Shown here one piece after another: positions 1-8,110 of a stretch of DNA of 64,000 bases. Numbering within the stretch: the first letter of the stretch is position 1; each line of letters starts with the position of its first letter. The notes beneath the pieces were generated by a model. The model saw only the letters and a list, made by a program, of their open reading frames with translations, searched no databases and was not told the origin of the DNA. A program made the position numbers and the translations under genes. Source of the stretch: CAXBGS01 sp963975425 (lineage in GTDB: Bacteria > Planctomycetota > Planctomycetia > Pirellulales > Pirellulaceae); assembly GCA_963975425.1 (NCBI GenBank), contig CAXBGS010000001.1, positions 1,364,001-1,428,000 on the forward strand. The letters are read 5' to 3'.

Positions 1-521
1 CCGGCTCGCATCAATGCTGTCGCGGTGAATGCCGTTGTCGCGGGGTCAGTTGGAACGGCGGATGGGTCTCGGATGTTTTGCTTGGCATGGCTGCCGCCAC
101 CCCAACCGCCGTCGGACTGTTGGGCTTCGACCAGCCAGTGGATGCCACGGTTGACCATCTTCTTGACGGTTTTTGGTTTTACCAGCGGCTTGTCTTGCTT
201 TTTCTTGCCCGCCGATTTTGTTACCGGCGATGCCTCCTGATTGGTCGGTTCGGCTGATTCTGCCTGCACGCTACCTTTTGCCTGCGCGCCGGATCGCGGT
301 TGCTCAAAAGGATCGTCGCCGAATACGACCGGCGACACCTTTGGCTTTGGCTGGGCCGCACTGGCAGGCTGCGGATCGACTTGCCGATTAGGGATTGCGA
401 TCCAGGTCGCACCGGTCACGGAGACGCCGATCATCATTGCGGCAAACCATCGCCACTTTGCCGATGACGTTTTCGCCGGTTGGCTTTGATCGGAATTGCG
501 GTGTACGGATGAAGCACGCAT
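1..521 (-). CDS. Squalene-cyclase/prenyltransferase-like repeat protein, N-terminal part (runs off the window)
   Basis: The frame is open from an ATG at 521 down to base 1, so only about the first 173 residues are present. It begins with a short basic stretch, one membrane segment at about residues 24-42 (signal anchor), then a Pro/Ala/Lys-rich linker to about residue 120. A first repeat, with the reading GIHWLVEAQQSDGGWGG, follows at about residues 127-144. The Q-x-x-DGGWGG signature is typical of the alpha-alpha barrel repeats of terpene cyclases and prenyltransferases. In planctomycetes such repeats are common in exported proteins of unknown role rather than in true squalene cyclases. The neighbouring esterase is transcribed divergently. 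The family assignment is fair; the function is unknown because the rest of the protein lies outside the window. Confidence 0.72.
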   Translation of the reverse strand, partial: MRASSVHRNSDQSQPAKTSSAKWRWFAAMMIGVSVTGATWIAIPNRQVDPQPASAAQPKPKVSPVVFGDDPFEQPRSGAQAKGSVQAESAEPTNQEASPVTKSAGKKKQDKPLVKPKTVKKMVNRGIHWLVEAQQSDGGWGGGSHAKQNIRDPSAVPTDPATTAFTATALMRA

Positions 522-725
522 CGTTTTACCTCGTCATCGAAAGAGAAAAGTGGTTCACGCGACTGGAATTTAAACGTGCACCGCCGCCGTTTATTAGGAA
601 AAATGTTCCTTTGACGGGCTTCTTACAAAGCCCTGAGATTTACGCCCGAGGACGCCAATTTGTCTACAATGGCCGCTGCTCACCCTACGATCCCTCCCCC
701 TTTCCGCCCTTTGCTTGTGCCTGCC

Positions 726-2150
726 ATGCCGAACATTTGCAGCTTTCGCTCCTTCCGCTATGCCCTCGCCAGTTGTCTTGTCCTGCTGACGGCCTCGTCG
801 GTCTCGCTTGCCCAAGACGCAACGACGCCGGTTGCCCGAAGCAAAGCGACTTCGTCATTGCCGTTTAATCCACAAGACGGCGAAACCGTTGTGTTTCTGG
901 GCGATTCGATCACGCACCAGTGCATGTACACGCAGTACATCGAAGACTTTTTCTACACCCGGTATCCCGATCGTCGGATCAAGTTTCATAACGCGGGGGT
1001 GTCGGGCGACAAAGCGTCGGATGCGTTGGTGCGTTTTGATGAAGACGTCGCGGCGTACCATCCCGATTACGTCACCATCTTGCTGGGGATGAACGACGGG
1101 AAGTATGAAGACTTTAGCGCCGAGACGTTTGCCGAATACGAAACGGGAATGCTGCAGTTGATCGAACGCATTGAAGCGATCGGGGCGAAACCAATTGTGC
1201 TCTCGCCAACGATGTTCGACCACGGCCAAGTCAAACGTCGCCAAGATGACGAGACGTGGCGTTTCGGATCACGCAGTTTCTCACCACATTACAACGCCTT
1301 GATGGCTTTCTATGGCGGTTGGCTGTTGGAACAATCTGCGAACCGAAATATCCCTTTCGTCAATTTGTGGGGACCGCTGAACGAACACACGATCGCGCAG
1401 CGGCGCATCGATCCTGATTTCACGTTGGTCGCTGACGCGATCCACCCACAGGGCGCTGGCCAGATGGTGATGGCATTTGAGTTGTTGTCGCAATTGGGTG
1501 TTGAAAAATCATCGACGTCATCGATCGTGATTTCCATCCGTGGCAATCAACCGACCAGTCGTGCCGTCGATCAACTGGCGTTTGATGCCGATACCCAAAC
1601 GTTGTCATTCACGCACACGGCGACGTCGCTGCCGTGGGTCGTCCCCGAGGAAGTCGCGTCAAAGCCGTTGAAGTGGGATCTGCCCACCGATGCACGGCTT
1701 GGTTACGCGATCACCAAGGCCGGGCACAAACTGAGCGCGGACCGTTTGAAAGTGGTGGGTTTGCCGCCGGGACAGTACGAGGTCTCAATTGACGATGTTC
1801 CCATCGGCGTGTGGACCAACGTTGCGCTAGGAACCAAAATCGAAGTACAACAGAACGCCAAAACGCCACAGTACCAGCAAGCACTCGCCATCGCAGAGCT
1901 AAATCGTCAACGAAACGACGAAGCGATTCGCCCGATGCGCGACAAGTGGAGCACGATCAAGGGGCTACGCAAACGATACGCCGACAAGCCGGAATCGTTG
2001 GCAACCAATCTGGCCAAAGCGCGTGCGGCGATCGCAGAACTGAAAAGCACCGCCGAACAGTTCGACCAAGAAATTCACGACGCGTCACAACCGGTATCAC
2101 ACCGCTGGACCATTCGTCCCGTCGCAGCAAAAACAACACGAAAGAAGTAG
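726..2150 (+). CDS. Secreted SGNH/GDSL-type esterase
   Basis: A 474-residue exported hydrolase. The ATG at 726 gives a clean signal peptide (residues 1-30, ending SSVSLAQ). An upstream TTG at 660 is in frame, but its extra residues would spoil the signal peptide. SGNH blocks are visible: GDSITH with nucleophile Ser61, the block II glycine in AGVSGDK near 94, LLGMND with Asn123, and DAIHP with Asp237 and His240. The family removes acyl groups from esters, often carbohydrate O-acetyl groups; the substrate here is unknown. The C-terminal 230 residues form an extra region (a beta-rich part, then a charged helical part) often seen in planctomycete homologues. The sulfatase at 2153 starts 2 bp after this stop, so the two are almost certainly co-transcribed and may de-esterify and desulfate the same glycan. 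Confidence 0.85.
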   Translation: MPNICSFRSFRYALASCLVLLTASSVSLAQDATTPVARSKATSSLPFNPQDGETVVFLGDSITHQCMYTQYIEDFFYTRYPDRRIKFHNAGVSGDKASDALVRFDEDVAAYHPDYVTILLGMNDGKYEDFSAETFAEYETGMLQLIERIEAIGAKPIVLSPTMFDHGQVKRRQDDETWRFGSRSFSPHYNALMAFYGGWLLEQSANRNIPFVNLWGPLNEHTIAQRRIDPDFTLVADAIHPQGAGQMVMAFELLSQLGVEKSSTSSIVISIRGNQPTSRAVDQLAFDADTQTLSFTHTATSLPWVVPEEVASKPLKWDLPTDARLGYAITKAGHKLSADRLKVVGLPPGQYEVSIDDVPIGVWTNVALGTKIEVQQNAKTPQYQQALAIAELNRQRNDEAIRPMRDKWSTIKGLRKRYADKPESLATNLAKARAAIAELKSTAEQFDQEIHDASQPVSHRWTIRPVAAKTTRKK

Positions 2151-2152
2151 CA

Positions 2153-3733
2153 ATGACCCGTCAAGGAAATTTGAAGCAATTTGCCGGTTCCCTGTGGCAT
2201 GTCAAACGCGCCACAGCAGTGATGGTCGGTGTACGGTCGCACCGGGAACCAATATTGGGCTTTGCGATCGCATGCTTAGCCACCTTTGCGTTTGCCAACG
2301 TCACGTCTGCGGCCAAGAAAACGTCTGCGGATCGACCCAATATTCTGTTCATCTTTCTGGATGATTTCGGTTGGCGTGACACCGGATACATGGGTAGCGA
2401 TTTTTACGAGACACCCAACCTGGACAAGCTGGCTGCCGAAGGCATGATCTTTACCAACGCGTACTCTAGCGCCGCCAACTGCGCACCCGCGCGAGCCTGT
2501 TTGTTGTCGGGCCAGTACACGCCACGTCATGAAGTCTATAACGTCGGTACCGAAGCACGCGGAAAAGCCGCGCATCGAAAACTGCTGCATATTCCTGGCA
2601 CCAAAACCTTGGACCCGTCCATCCAAACGTGGGCACATCGCTTGCAGTCCGCAGGATACAAAACCGCAACGATGGGAAAGTGGCACCTTAGCGATGATCC
2701 AGTTCCGTACGGTTTCGACGTGAACATTGGCGGAACGCACTCGGGCGGACCGCCCAAGGGATACTACCCTCCGCACGGAAAAGTTCCTGGATTAGAAAAT
2801 GCACCCAAGGATGAATACGTTACCGATCGGCTGAGTTCCGAAGCCGTCAAGTTTATCGAATCGAATCAAGATCAAACCTGGGCTTTGTATCTGACGCACT
2901 TTGCTGTTCACACGCCGCTGGATGCAAAGAAAGAATTGGTTGCCAAGTATGAGGCCAAATCTCCCGGAAAGCTTCATCAGCACGTGGCGATGGCAACCAT
3001 GATTCAGTCGGTCGATGACGGTGTGGGCCGGATTCAAGCCGAGCTGGACGAACTCGGATTGACCGACAACACGGTCATCCTGTTCTTTTCGGACAACGGC
3101 GGCTATGGGCCAGCGACGGATATGGATCCGCTGAAAGGTTACAAAGGTACGTATTACGAAGGCGGCATCCGCGAACCGTTCTTCGTCAAGTGGCCGGGCG
3201 TTGTCAAAGCCGGTTCTCAATCGGACGAACCGATCATCGGCGTCGACCTTTACCCGACGCTATGCGACATTGCCGGCGCGGACTTGCCGGCTGATCAACC
3301 GGTCGATGGAACGAGCTTGCGACCAATCCTCAGTGGCCAGCAAACGACCTATGGCGATCGGCCACTGTTCTGGCACTTTCCCGCATACTTACAGTCGTAT
3401 CAGGTGTGGGACGAACAGCGTGACCCGCTGTTTCGGTCGCGGCCGTGCAGTGTTATTCGTGTTGGCGATTGGAAACTGCATCAGTATTTTGAAGACAACG
3501 GTTTGGAACTTTACAACCTGCGAGATGATGTTGGTGAAACAACAAATCTGGCGCAATCAAACCCAGCGAAGACGCAAGAACTGTTGACGCGACTGCAGCA
3601 GTGGCGCGACTCGACCAACGCGCCCGTGCCATCACAGCCCAATCCCGAATACGACGCCGATGCAGAAGCCAAGGCGATCGGCGCGATTGGACAAAAGGCA
3701 AAGAAGGGAAAGAAACGTCGCAAGGCGGGGTGA
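2153..3733 (+). CDS. Secreted type I sulfatase (CAPAR active site)
   Basis: A 526-residue sulfatase of the alkaline phosphatase superfamily, hydrolysing sulfate esters after conversion of its active-site Cys to formylglycine. The start at 2153 lies 2 bp downstream of the esterase stop; the open frame reaches further upstream only inside that gene. An N-terminal hydrophobic segment at about residues 33-53 ends in TSAA. Metal-binding LDDFG is at 70-73, the modification site NCAPAR has Cys110, and GKWHL and FFSDNGG motifs follow. The C-terminal sub-domain holds the usual DWKLHQYFE and LYNL motifs, then a Lys/Arg-rich tail. The substrate cannot be read from sequence. It pairs with the SGNH esterase as a two-gene operon. 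Confidence 0.93.
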   Translation: MTRQGNLKQFAGSLWHVKRATAVMVGVRSHREPILGFAIACLATFAFANVTSAAKKTSADRPNILFIFLDDFGWRDTGYMGSDFYETPNLDKLAAEGMIFTNAYSSAANCAPARACLLSGQYTPRHEVYNVGTEARGKAAHRKLLHIPGTKTLDPSIQTWAHRLQSAGYKTATMGKWHLSDDPVPYGFDVNIGGTHSGGPPKGYYPPHGKVPGLENAPKDEYVTDRLSSEAVKFIESNQDQTWALYLTHFAVHTPLDAKKELVAKYEAKSPGKLHQHVAMATMIQSVDDGVGRIQAELDELGLTDNTVILFFSDNGGYGPATDMDPLKGYKGTYYEGGIREPFFVKWPGVVKAGSQSDEPIIGVDLYPTLCDIAGADLPADQPVDGTSLRPILSGQQTTYGDRPLFWHFPAYLQSYQVWDEQRDPLFRSRPCSVIRVGDWKLHQYFEDNGLELYNLRDDVGETTNLAQSNPAKTQELLTRLQQWRDSTNAPVPSQPNPEYDADAEAKAIGAIGQKAKKGKKRRKAG

Positions 3734-4140
3734 CCGGATCGCCTTCGCTTGACGGCGAGCAAGTGTTGTTGGTGAGCGAAGTCAGAGCCTGCTGTTTTCG
3801 CTCGCGGGAACGTCTTTGATCGTAAATCCTAGCAGGGCACTCCGTAGAGGCTATCACGGACCCTCGCATGGGAAGGGTGCAGGCCGATCCCGATGGGTTG
3901 CTTCCGTAGTCGAGCCTTTGAGGGTGCTGGTTTACCGCCATTAGGTGTCAATCTGCACGCGAAATCACCCGTTTATATCGTGCCGGGTGATCGGTTTCCG
4001 TCGCCAAAAAAACTTTGTCCAGAATGGCAAGTTAAGGGCGATACCTGGCTTCAAATTGAGTGTTTACCAATACGGCGAACCGTCGAGCGCTTACGGATTC
4101 GTCTTACTATTCCGTTGTCCCTCCATGATTCGTCTCCTTG
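3734..4140. other. Intergenic region, no gene seen
   Basis: About 400 bp between the sulfatase and a small membrane-protein gene. A short hairpin-like inverted repeat (TCGCC...GGCGA) lies about 10 bp after the sulfatase stop, but it has no following T-run, so it is not called a terminator. Short open frames here have no start signal and no recognisable motif. Confidence 0.5.
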
Positions 4141-4464
4141 ATGCACTCCCCTTCCAGCAATCCTCCGGCTGTGATTTCAGCCGTGACCATTCCATTGCGC
4201 CAAAGCTTGCCACCGAGCACGTGCTACCAGCCCCCTTTGGTGGTACTCGATGAACCACAGTCGCAGACCGATCCGTTGGTGGATCGCTTGGTCCTCTTCT
4301 TTGGCGGGACCGCCTTTGGTTTCGCGTGTGGTATCAACGCTGCCATTCTTGTGTTTGCTGCCGTGTCCAAACAGCAGAACGCATTGGCGTGGACATTCGG
4401 GATCGCGCTATCAGCCGTGATCGCGGTTAACCTGTGGTTCCGCTGGCAAAAGCAGCACAGGTAA
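4141..4464 (+). CDS. Small two-helix membrane protein, hypothetical
   Basis: A 107-residue protein from an ATG at 4141. About 45 polar, Pro-rich residues precede two hydrophobic segments, roughly residues 50-74 (LVLFFGGTAFGFACGINAAI) and 82-99 (ALAWTFGIALSAVIAVNLW). It ends in a short basic tail (RWQKQHR). I do not recognise a family. The layout, a cytosolic tail followed by a helical hairpin, is common among small planctomycete inner-membrane proteins. It is convergent with the PP2C gene and stands alone. The hydrophobic profile and open frame support a real gene, but there is no clear ribosome-binding site. Confidence 0.5.
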   Translation: MHSPSSNPPAVISAVTIPLRQSLPPSTCYQPPLVVLDEPQSQTDPLVDRLVLFFGGTAFGFACGINAAILVFAAVSKQQNALAWTFGIALSAVIAVNLWFRWQKQHR

Positions 4465-4530
4465 TCGCGAATCGGTCGACTGCCAAGGTACAGCCAAGCA
4501 CCGTGCTGAGATTGCGAAGGACAACTGCGT

Positions 4531-5364
4531 CTAAGATGCAGCAAACAGCAGCATGGTCAGGTCGTCCGGCTTACCGGTGACAACCTCGTCGCTTCCGTGC
4601 ATCCGGTCGGTCGCCAGTTGCGCCAATGCGCTCATGCGTTTTTCCAGTTGGCCGCACCGACTCAAGTCAACCACTTCGTTGATGTGAGCGTTATCGAACA
4701 GGCCGTCACTGGCAACGACAATCGTGTCGCGCGCGGCCAGCGGAATTGTGGGACCGACTTCGATGTGCATGGTCGGTGATCCGACCAAGTTCGACACAAT
4801 GTGTCGCTCGTCGTGCGACATCGCTTCGCTTTCGTCCATCAATCCCGATTCGACGGCGTAACCGACCGGTGAATGGGGTGTCGATTTCCACTTCAGCGCG
4901 CCGCGTTGTCCCACGACCATCGTCATACAGTCGCCCACGTTATAAACGCGAGCGCGTCGCGATCCGGTCTGGCTTTCGCGGCTGATTTCGACGACCGAAA
5001 TGGTGGTGGCTGCGCCGATACCCAAATCCAATATCTCTCGGTTTGCACTTTCGATCGCATCCAAGATGGCCGGCCGCAAATCGGTGCCCGGTTCCGCCGC
5101 ATCAACAAACTCCGCAACCGAATGCACCGCGATCGACGATGCCTTGTACCCGAGGGGACATCCACCCACGCCGTCAGCGACGACCAAGACGATGGATTCA
5201 TCCGCCGATTCGATCACGGCGGCGCTATCATCGTTCGGTTCAATCTTGCCAGGACAGCGCCGGCACATCGCCATCACACTACCGATCGCCGCGTCGAATC
5301 GTTTCGCCGACTCGGTATCGCTTTCGACGAATACTTCACGCAGTCGTGTGGTTGTGTTTGACAT
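4531..5364 (-). CDS. PP2C-family serine/threonine protein phosphatase
   Basis: A 277-residue, cytosolic, metal-dependent phosphatase. The PP2C metal-binding and core motifs appear in order: NDDSAAV near residue 45, VVADGVGG near 62, the IGAATTISVV strand, YNVGDCMTMVV, ASDGLFDN near 218 and KPDDLTMLLF at the C-terminus. No membrane segment or extra domain is present. It lies 84 bp downstream of a Hanks-type kinase on the same strand, the classic kinase/phosphatase pairing in which the phosphatase reverses kinase output. The likely unit is amidotransferase, kinase, phosphatase. Confidence 0.93.
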   Translation of the reverse strand: MSNTTTRLREVFVESDTESAKRFDAAIGSVMAMCRRCPGKIEPNDDSAAVIESADESIVLVVADGVGGCPLGYKASSIAVHSVAEFVDAAEPGTDLRPAILDAIESANREILDLGIGAATTISVVEISRESQTGSRRARVYNVGDCMTMVVGQRGALKWKSTPHSPVGYAVESGLMDESEAMSHDERHIVSNLVGSPTMHIEVGPTIPLAARDTIVVASDGLFDNAHINEVVDLSRCGQLEKRMSALAQLATDRMHGSDEVVTGKPDDLTMLLFAAS

Positions 5365-5448
5365 GGATGCGAATGGATGCGGAAGCTAGACAGGCGTATC
5401 GGTCCAGCAAACGTGACCGAAACCGCCATGATCATTCTAGCTTTGGAA

Positions 5449-6264
5449 TTACTTACGGCGAGCGAAGCGAATTGCCTTCAGCCGAGACTTTTCCCAGTCT
5501 TTTTGCATGACTGTCGCGTCTCGGTACCGCTGCATCGGTTTGAATGCAACGGATTTTTGGATCACAGCGATTAAATCGGGGTGAGCGCGACGTCTCAGCT
5601 TCGCCGCACCAGGAAAAGGCCAATCAAACGGATACTCGGGCCATTGGCCAGCAAACATCCGAAATGCGAGCAATCCAATCGAAAATACATCACTTCGGGT
5701 GGACGGTTGACCCATCGCTTGTTCTGGCGCCATGTACCCGACCGTGCCGGTGCCGCTGCTGCTGATCGTTTTCTGAACGGCTTTGGCGATTCCGAAATCC
5801 GCAAGGCGTACTTGGTTGTCTTCGAACAGCAGAATGTTTTCTGGCTTGATGTCACAGTGGATTACGCCGGCGTCATGCGCGTAGGCAACCGCGTCCAACA
5901 ATTGGCTCAGTATCTCAAACGCATTTTCAAAGCCGATCCGTTTTTTCAGCCGATCATCAAGCGTCCGCTTTCCCAGCGGTGAGATAATCACAAAATGATC
6001 GTCGATAAACGTTGCGTCACGAATCGGCAGGATGTTCGGATGGTCAAGTTCCATCGTCAGGCGCGCTTCTCGCCGAAACTCTTCGATCAAATCGGCCGAG
6101 ACCAGTTCGGGGGAAGGCAACTTGAGGGCGACCCGAACACCCAACAGTGTGTCGACGGCGGAGTAGACAGTTGCGAATGCACCGCTGCCTAATCGTTTTT
6201 GCAGTCGATATTTTCCCAGTCGGGACCCGACGCGCAGCGCGCCATTGGATTTCGCAGCGCTCAA
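5449..6264 (-). CDS. Hanks-type serine/threonine protein kinase, soluble, kinase domain only
   Basis: A 271-residue protein consisting of little more than a kinase domain. Visible motifs: glycine loop GSGAFATV (26-33), catalytic Lys48 in VALKL, catalytic loop HCDIKPEN (136-143), DFG (156-158) and APE in the activation segment. The catalytic loop has Cys in place of the usual Arg before Asp138, making it a non-RD kinase; these often do not depend on activation-loop phosphorylation. There is no transmembrane or sensor domain. The start is a TTG that overlaps the stop of the upstream amidotransferase (TTGA), which argues for translational coupling. The next gene in the unit is the PP2C phosphatase. 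Confidence 0.9.
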   Translation of the reverse strand: MSAAKSNGALRVGSRLGKYRLQKRLGSGAFATVYSAVDTLLGVRVALKLPSPELVSADLIEEFRREARLTMELDHPNILPIRDATFIDDHFVIISPLGKRTLDDRLKKRIGFENAFEILSQLLDAVAYAHDAGVIHCDIKPENILLFEDNQVRLADFGIAKAVQKTISSSGTGTVGYMAPEQAMGQPSTRSDVFSIGLLAFRMFAGQWPEYPFDWPFPGAAKLRRRAHPDLIAVIQKSVAFKPMQRYRDATVMQKDWEKSRLKAIRFARRK

Positions 6265-6947
6265 TTCAGCAAGTTCCGTAACAAGGATTCAAGCAAGGCC
6301 GTTTGACCCGCTAAGTATGTGTCGATTCCGGCCATGACGCGTTCTTCGCTTTGCACAAATTCTCCTTCGCGTCGTCGCAGTGGCGAGACTCGGTTAAACG
6401 TTTGGACCGTGTGCTCGGTCGCTTCCAGATGGAATTGTAGCGCGAAAATTCGATTGCCAATCGCAAATCCCTGATTCTCGCATGCGACCGACCGAAACAG
6501 ATGTGTCGCTCCGGCAGGGATCGCGAAGGTGTCCTGATGCCAATGCAGCACCATGGTGGAATCCGCCAGCCAATCGAAATCGGCCTGGGCAGCTTCCGTT
6601 CTTGTGATCGCGTGCCAACCGAGTTCGACGTGCTCGTTGCGGCGAACCGTCTCGCCCAAGGCCGCCGCGATCATTTGCCCGCCTAAGCATACGCCAAGAA
6701 TTCGTCGGTCGGCGTCAATGTACTTACGCATTAACGTTTGTTCCTCGGCAACCCAGTCGGGAAATCGGTCACCCGACAGCGACACGCCGCCGCCAAAACT
6801 CATCAGCATGTCCGCATCCACCGTTTTGGGAATCGCATCGCCGCGATCCATCCGAATCACTCTCAATTCGTGACCCAGCCGCTGAACGATCTCGCCCGCC
6901 GCTGCCGGCGGGTCTGCCGCATCGTGTTGAATCGCAAGTACTTTCAT
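6261..6947 (-). CDS. Class I glutamine amidotransferase-like protein
   Basis: A 228-residue protein with the triad-type glutaminase fold: FGGG near 51-54, the nucleophile elbow GVCLGGQ with Cys87, and QFHLE with His173 and Glu175. It resembles the stand-alone GMP synthase-like amidotransferases, which hydrolyse glutamine or gamma-glutamyl compounds; without a synthase partner nearby the true substrate is unknown. It heads a three-gene minus-strand unit with a kinase and a PP2C phosphatase, overlapping the kinase start by 4 bp. The region just upstream carries two GC-rich tandem repeats that may affect its expression. Confidence 0.87.
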   Translation of the reverse strand: MKVLAIQHDAADPPAAAGEIVQRLGHELRVIRMDRGDAIPKTVDADMLMSFGGGVSLSGDRFPDWVAEEQTLMRKYIDADRRILGVCLGGQMIAAALGETVRRNEHVELGWHAITRTEAAQADFDWLADSTMVLHWHQDTFAIPAGATHLFRSVACENQGFAIGNRIFALQFHLEATEHTVQTFNRVSPLRRREGEFVQSEERVMAGIDTYLAGQTALLESLLRNLLN

Positions 6948-7039
6948 TGAATCAATTCTTGTGTTTCCGTTCTCGGATCGCTCAGCAGCAATCCTTTTTC
7001 AGCGGATGATTTAGAGCAGAAGTCAGAGGATTTAGGGCA

Positions 7040-7114
7040 GAGGACTGGGGCAGTGAGGACTGGGGCAGTGAGGACTGGGGCAGTGAGGACAGGGGCAGTG
7101 AGGACAGGGGCAGG
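7040..7114. repeat. 15-bp tandem repeat, about five copies
   Basis: The unit reads gaggactggggcagt. Three copies are identical or nearly so, then two carry a t-to-a change at the seventh base, and the array fades into a G-rich run. It lies between the alkD-like gene (ends 7238) and the amidotransferase start (6947). The strand shows strong G/C skew, with G-runs of four every 15 bp. No coding gene overlaps it. Confidence 0.9.
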
Positions 7115-7140
7115 GGGGACAGGCGGAAGTTGACGGAAGG

Positions 7141-7199
7141 CTTGGCAGTGCGGGGGCTTGGCAGTGCGGGGGCTGGGCAGTGCGGGGGCTGGGCAATGC
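7141..7199. repeat. 16-bp tandem repeat, three and a half copies
   Basis: The unit reads cttggcagtgcggggg; the third copy has ctgg for cttg and the fourth is partial. It is separate from, but similar in style to, the 15-bp array 27 bp away: both share ggcagtg and G-runs. It ends about 40 bp after the alkD-like stop codon on the minus strand. Confidence 0.9.
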
Positions 7200-7237
7200 A
7201 AATCGGTGATGGCCGGGGGCGGGCCTGCGCGACGCAG

Positions 7238-7951
7238 TTAATTTGCCAAGTAGTCTCGACGGACATCGGCTGGCAGTTTTTCGATCGCGTACCGTAGCAT
7301 GGTTCGAGGCATCTTGGCGGTATGGCGATCGAGAAATCGGATCAATTCGCCTTCGTCCATTTTGCCCATCTCCCGAAGCATCCAGCCGACGGCCTTGTGT
7401 ATCAGATCATGTTCATGCGTCAGAAACTGTTTCGCAAGCCGTTTGATCTCTTTGTACTCGCCTTGCTTGATCAGCGTCAGGCAGGCGATCACCGACACCC
7501 GTTGTCGCCACAAGTGCCCTGAATCGGCCAAGGTGAACAGGATCGTCCGCGGCTTGTCCAGCAACCAGTCACCCAGAATTTTGTGGGCCGATGAGTCAAC
7601 GAGGTCCCAATTATTGACATGGTCCAAATTCGCCAAGTAGAAATCGACCAGCACCTGACGACATCGATCTTCCGCACGTTCGTACCGAGCAACCAGCACA
7701 AACAGCCCGGTCAATCGGCATTCGTGGTAGGGATCCGTTAGCAATTTGTTGATCTGATCCAGCGGAAGCTCTCGATACTTTTTTGCGACCCGACGCTGAT
7801 CCGGCACCACCACGCCCAGAAACTTATCGCCCTCGGCATACTCGCCCTTTCCCGACTTGAAAAACCGAGGAAAGAACGCAGCTTTTTCCTCGTTGCAATG
7901 TAACCGCAAATCACGTTTGACCGCGGCTGCCGTCAGCGACTTGTTCCCCAT
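7238..7951 (-). CDS. AlkD-like DNA alkylation repair protein (HEAT-repeat DNA glycosylase)
   Basis: A 237-residue, all-helical protein of the AlkC/AlkD superfamily, which excises N3- and N7-alkylated purines from DNA without base flipping. The residues that define AlkD function appear at matching positions: NNWDLVD gives Trp115 and Asp119, the helix WRQRVSVIA gives Arg149/Arg151, and KAVGWMLREMGK gives Trp190. The length is normal for the family. It is a single gene, divergent from the sulfatase at 8111 across a 159-bp shared upstream region. An active repair enzyme is likely. Confidence 0.9.
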   Translation of the reverse strand: MGNKSLTAAAVKRDLRLHCNEEKAAFFPRFFKSGKGEYAEGDKFLGVVVPDQRRVAKKYRELPLDQINKLLTDPYHECRLTGLFVLVARYERAEDRCRQVLVDFYLANLDHVNNWDLVDSSAHKILGDWLLDKPRTILFTLADSGHLWRQRVSVIACLTLIKQGEYKEIKRLAKQFLTHEHDLIHKAVGWMLREMGKMDEGELIRFLDRHTAKMPRTMLRYAIEKLPADVRRDYLAN

Positions 7952-8110
7952 CGGTTCCTTTCTTTTTCTTCAACGATTGCCCTCGCGATGTGGCAACGAA
8001 TCTTAAACCGACGCCATTTCGCGAGGGAGAGGGTACACTCATCCGGCTATCCCGGCGGCTAGTGTTAACCCTTTCACTGAAATCGTTCCCACGTTAATGG
8101 CGGCGCTACA

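Noticed and set aside
7040..7199. Possible CRISPR array
   Set aside because: The units are head-to-tail without spacers, so they are simple tandem repeats.
6982..7266. A 94-codon minus-strand frame rich in Ser, Leu and Pro repeats
   Set aside because: It is only the translation of the tandem DNA repeats and overlaps the end of the alkD-like gene.
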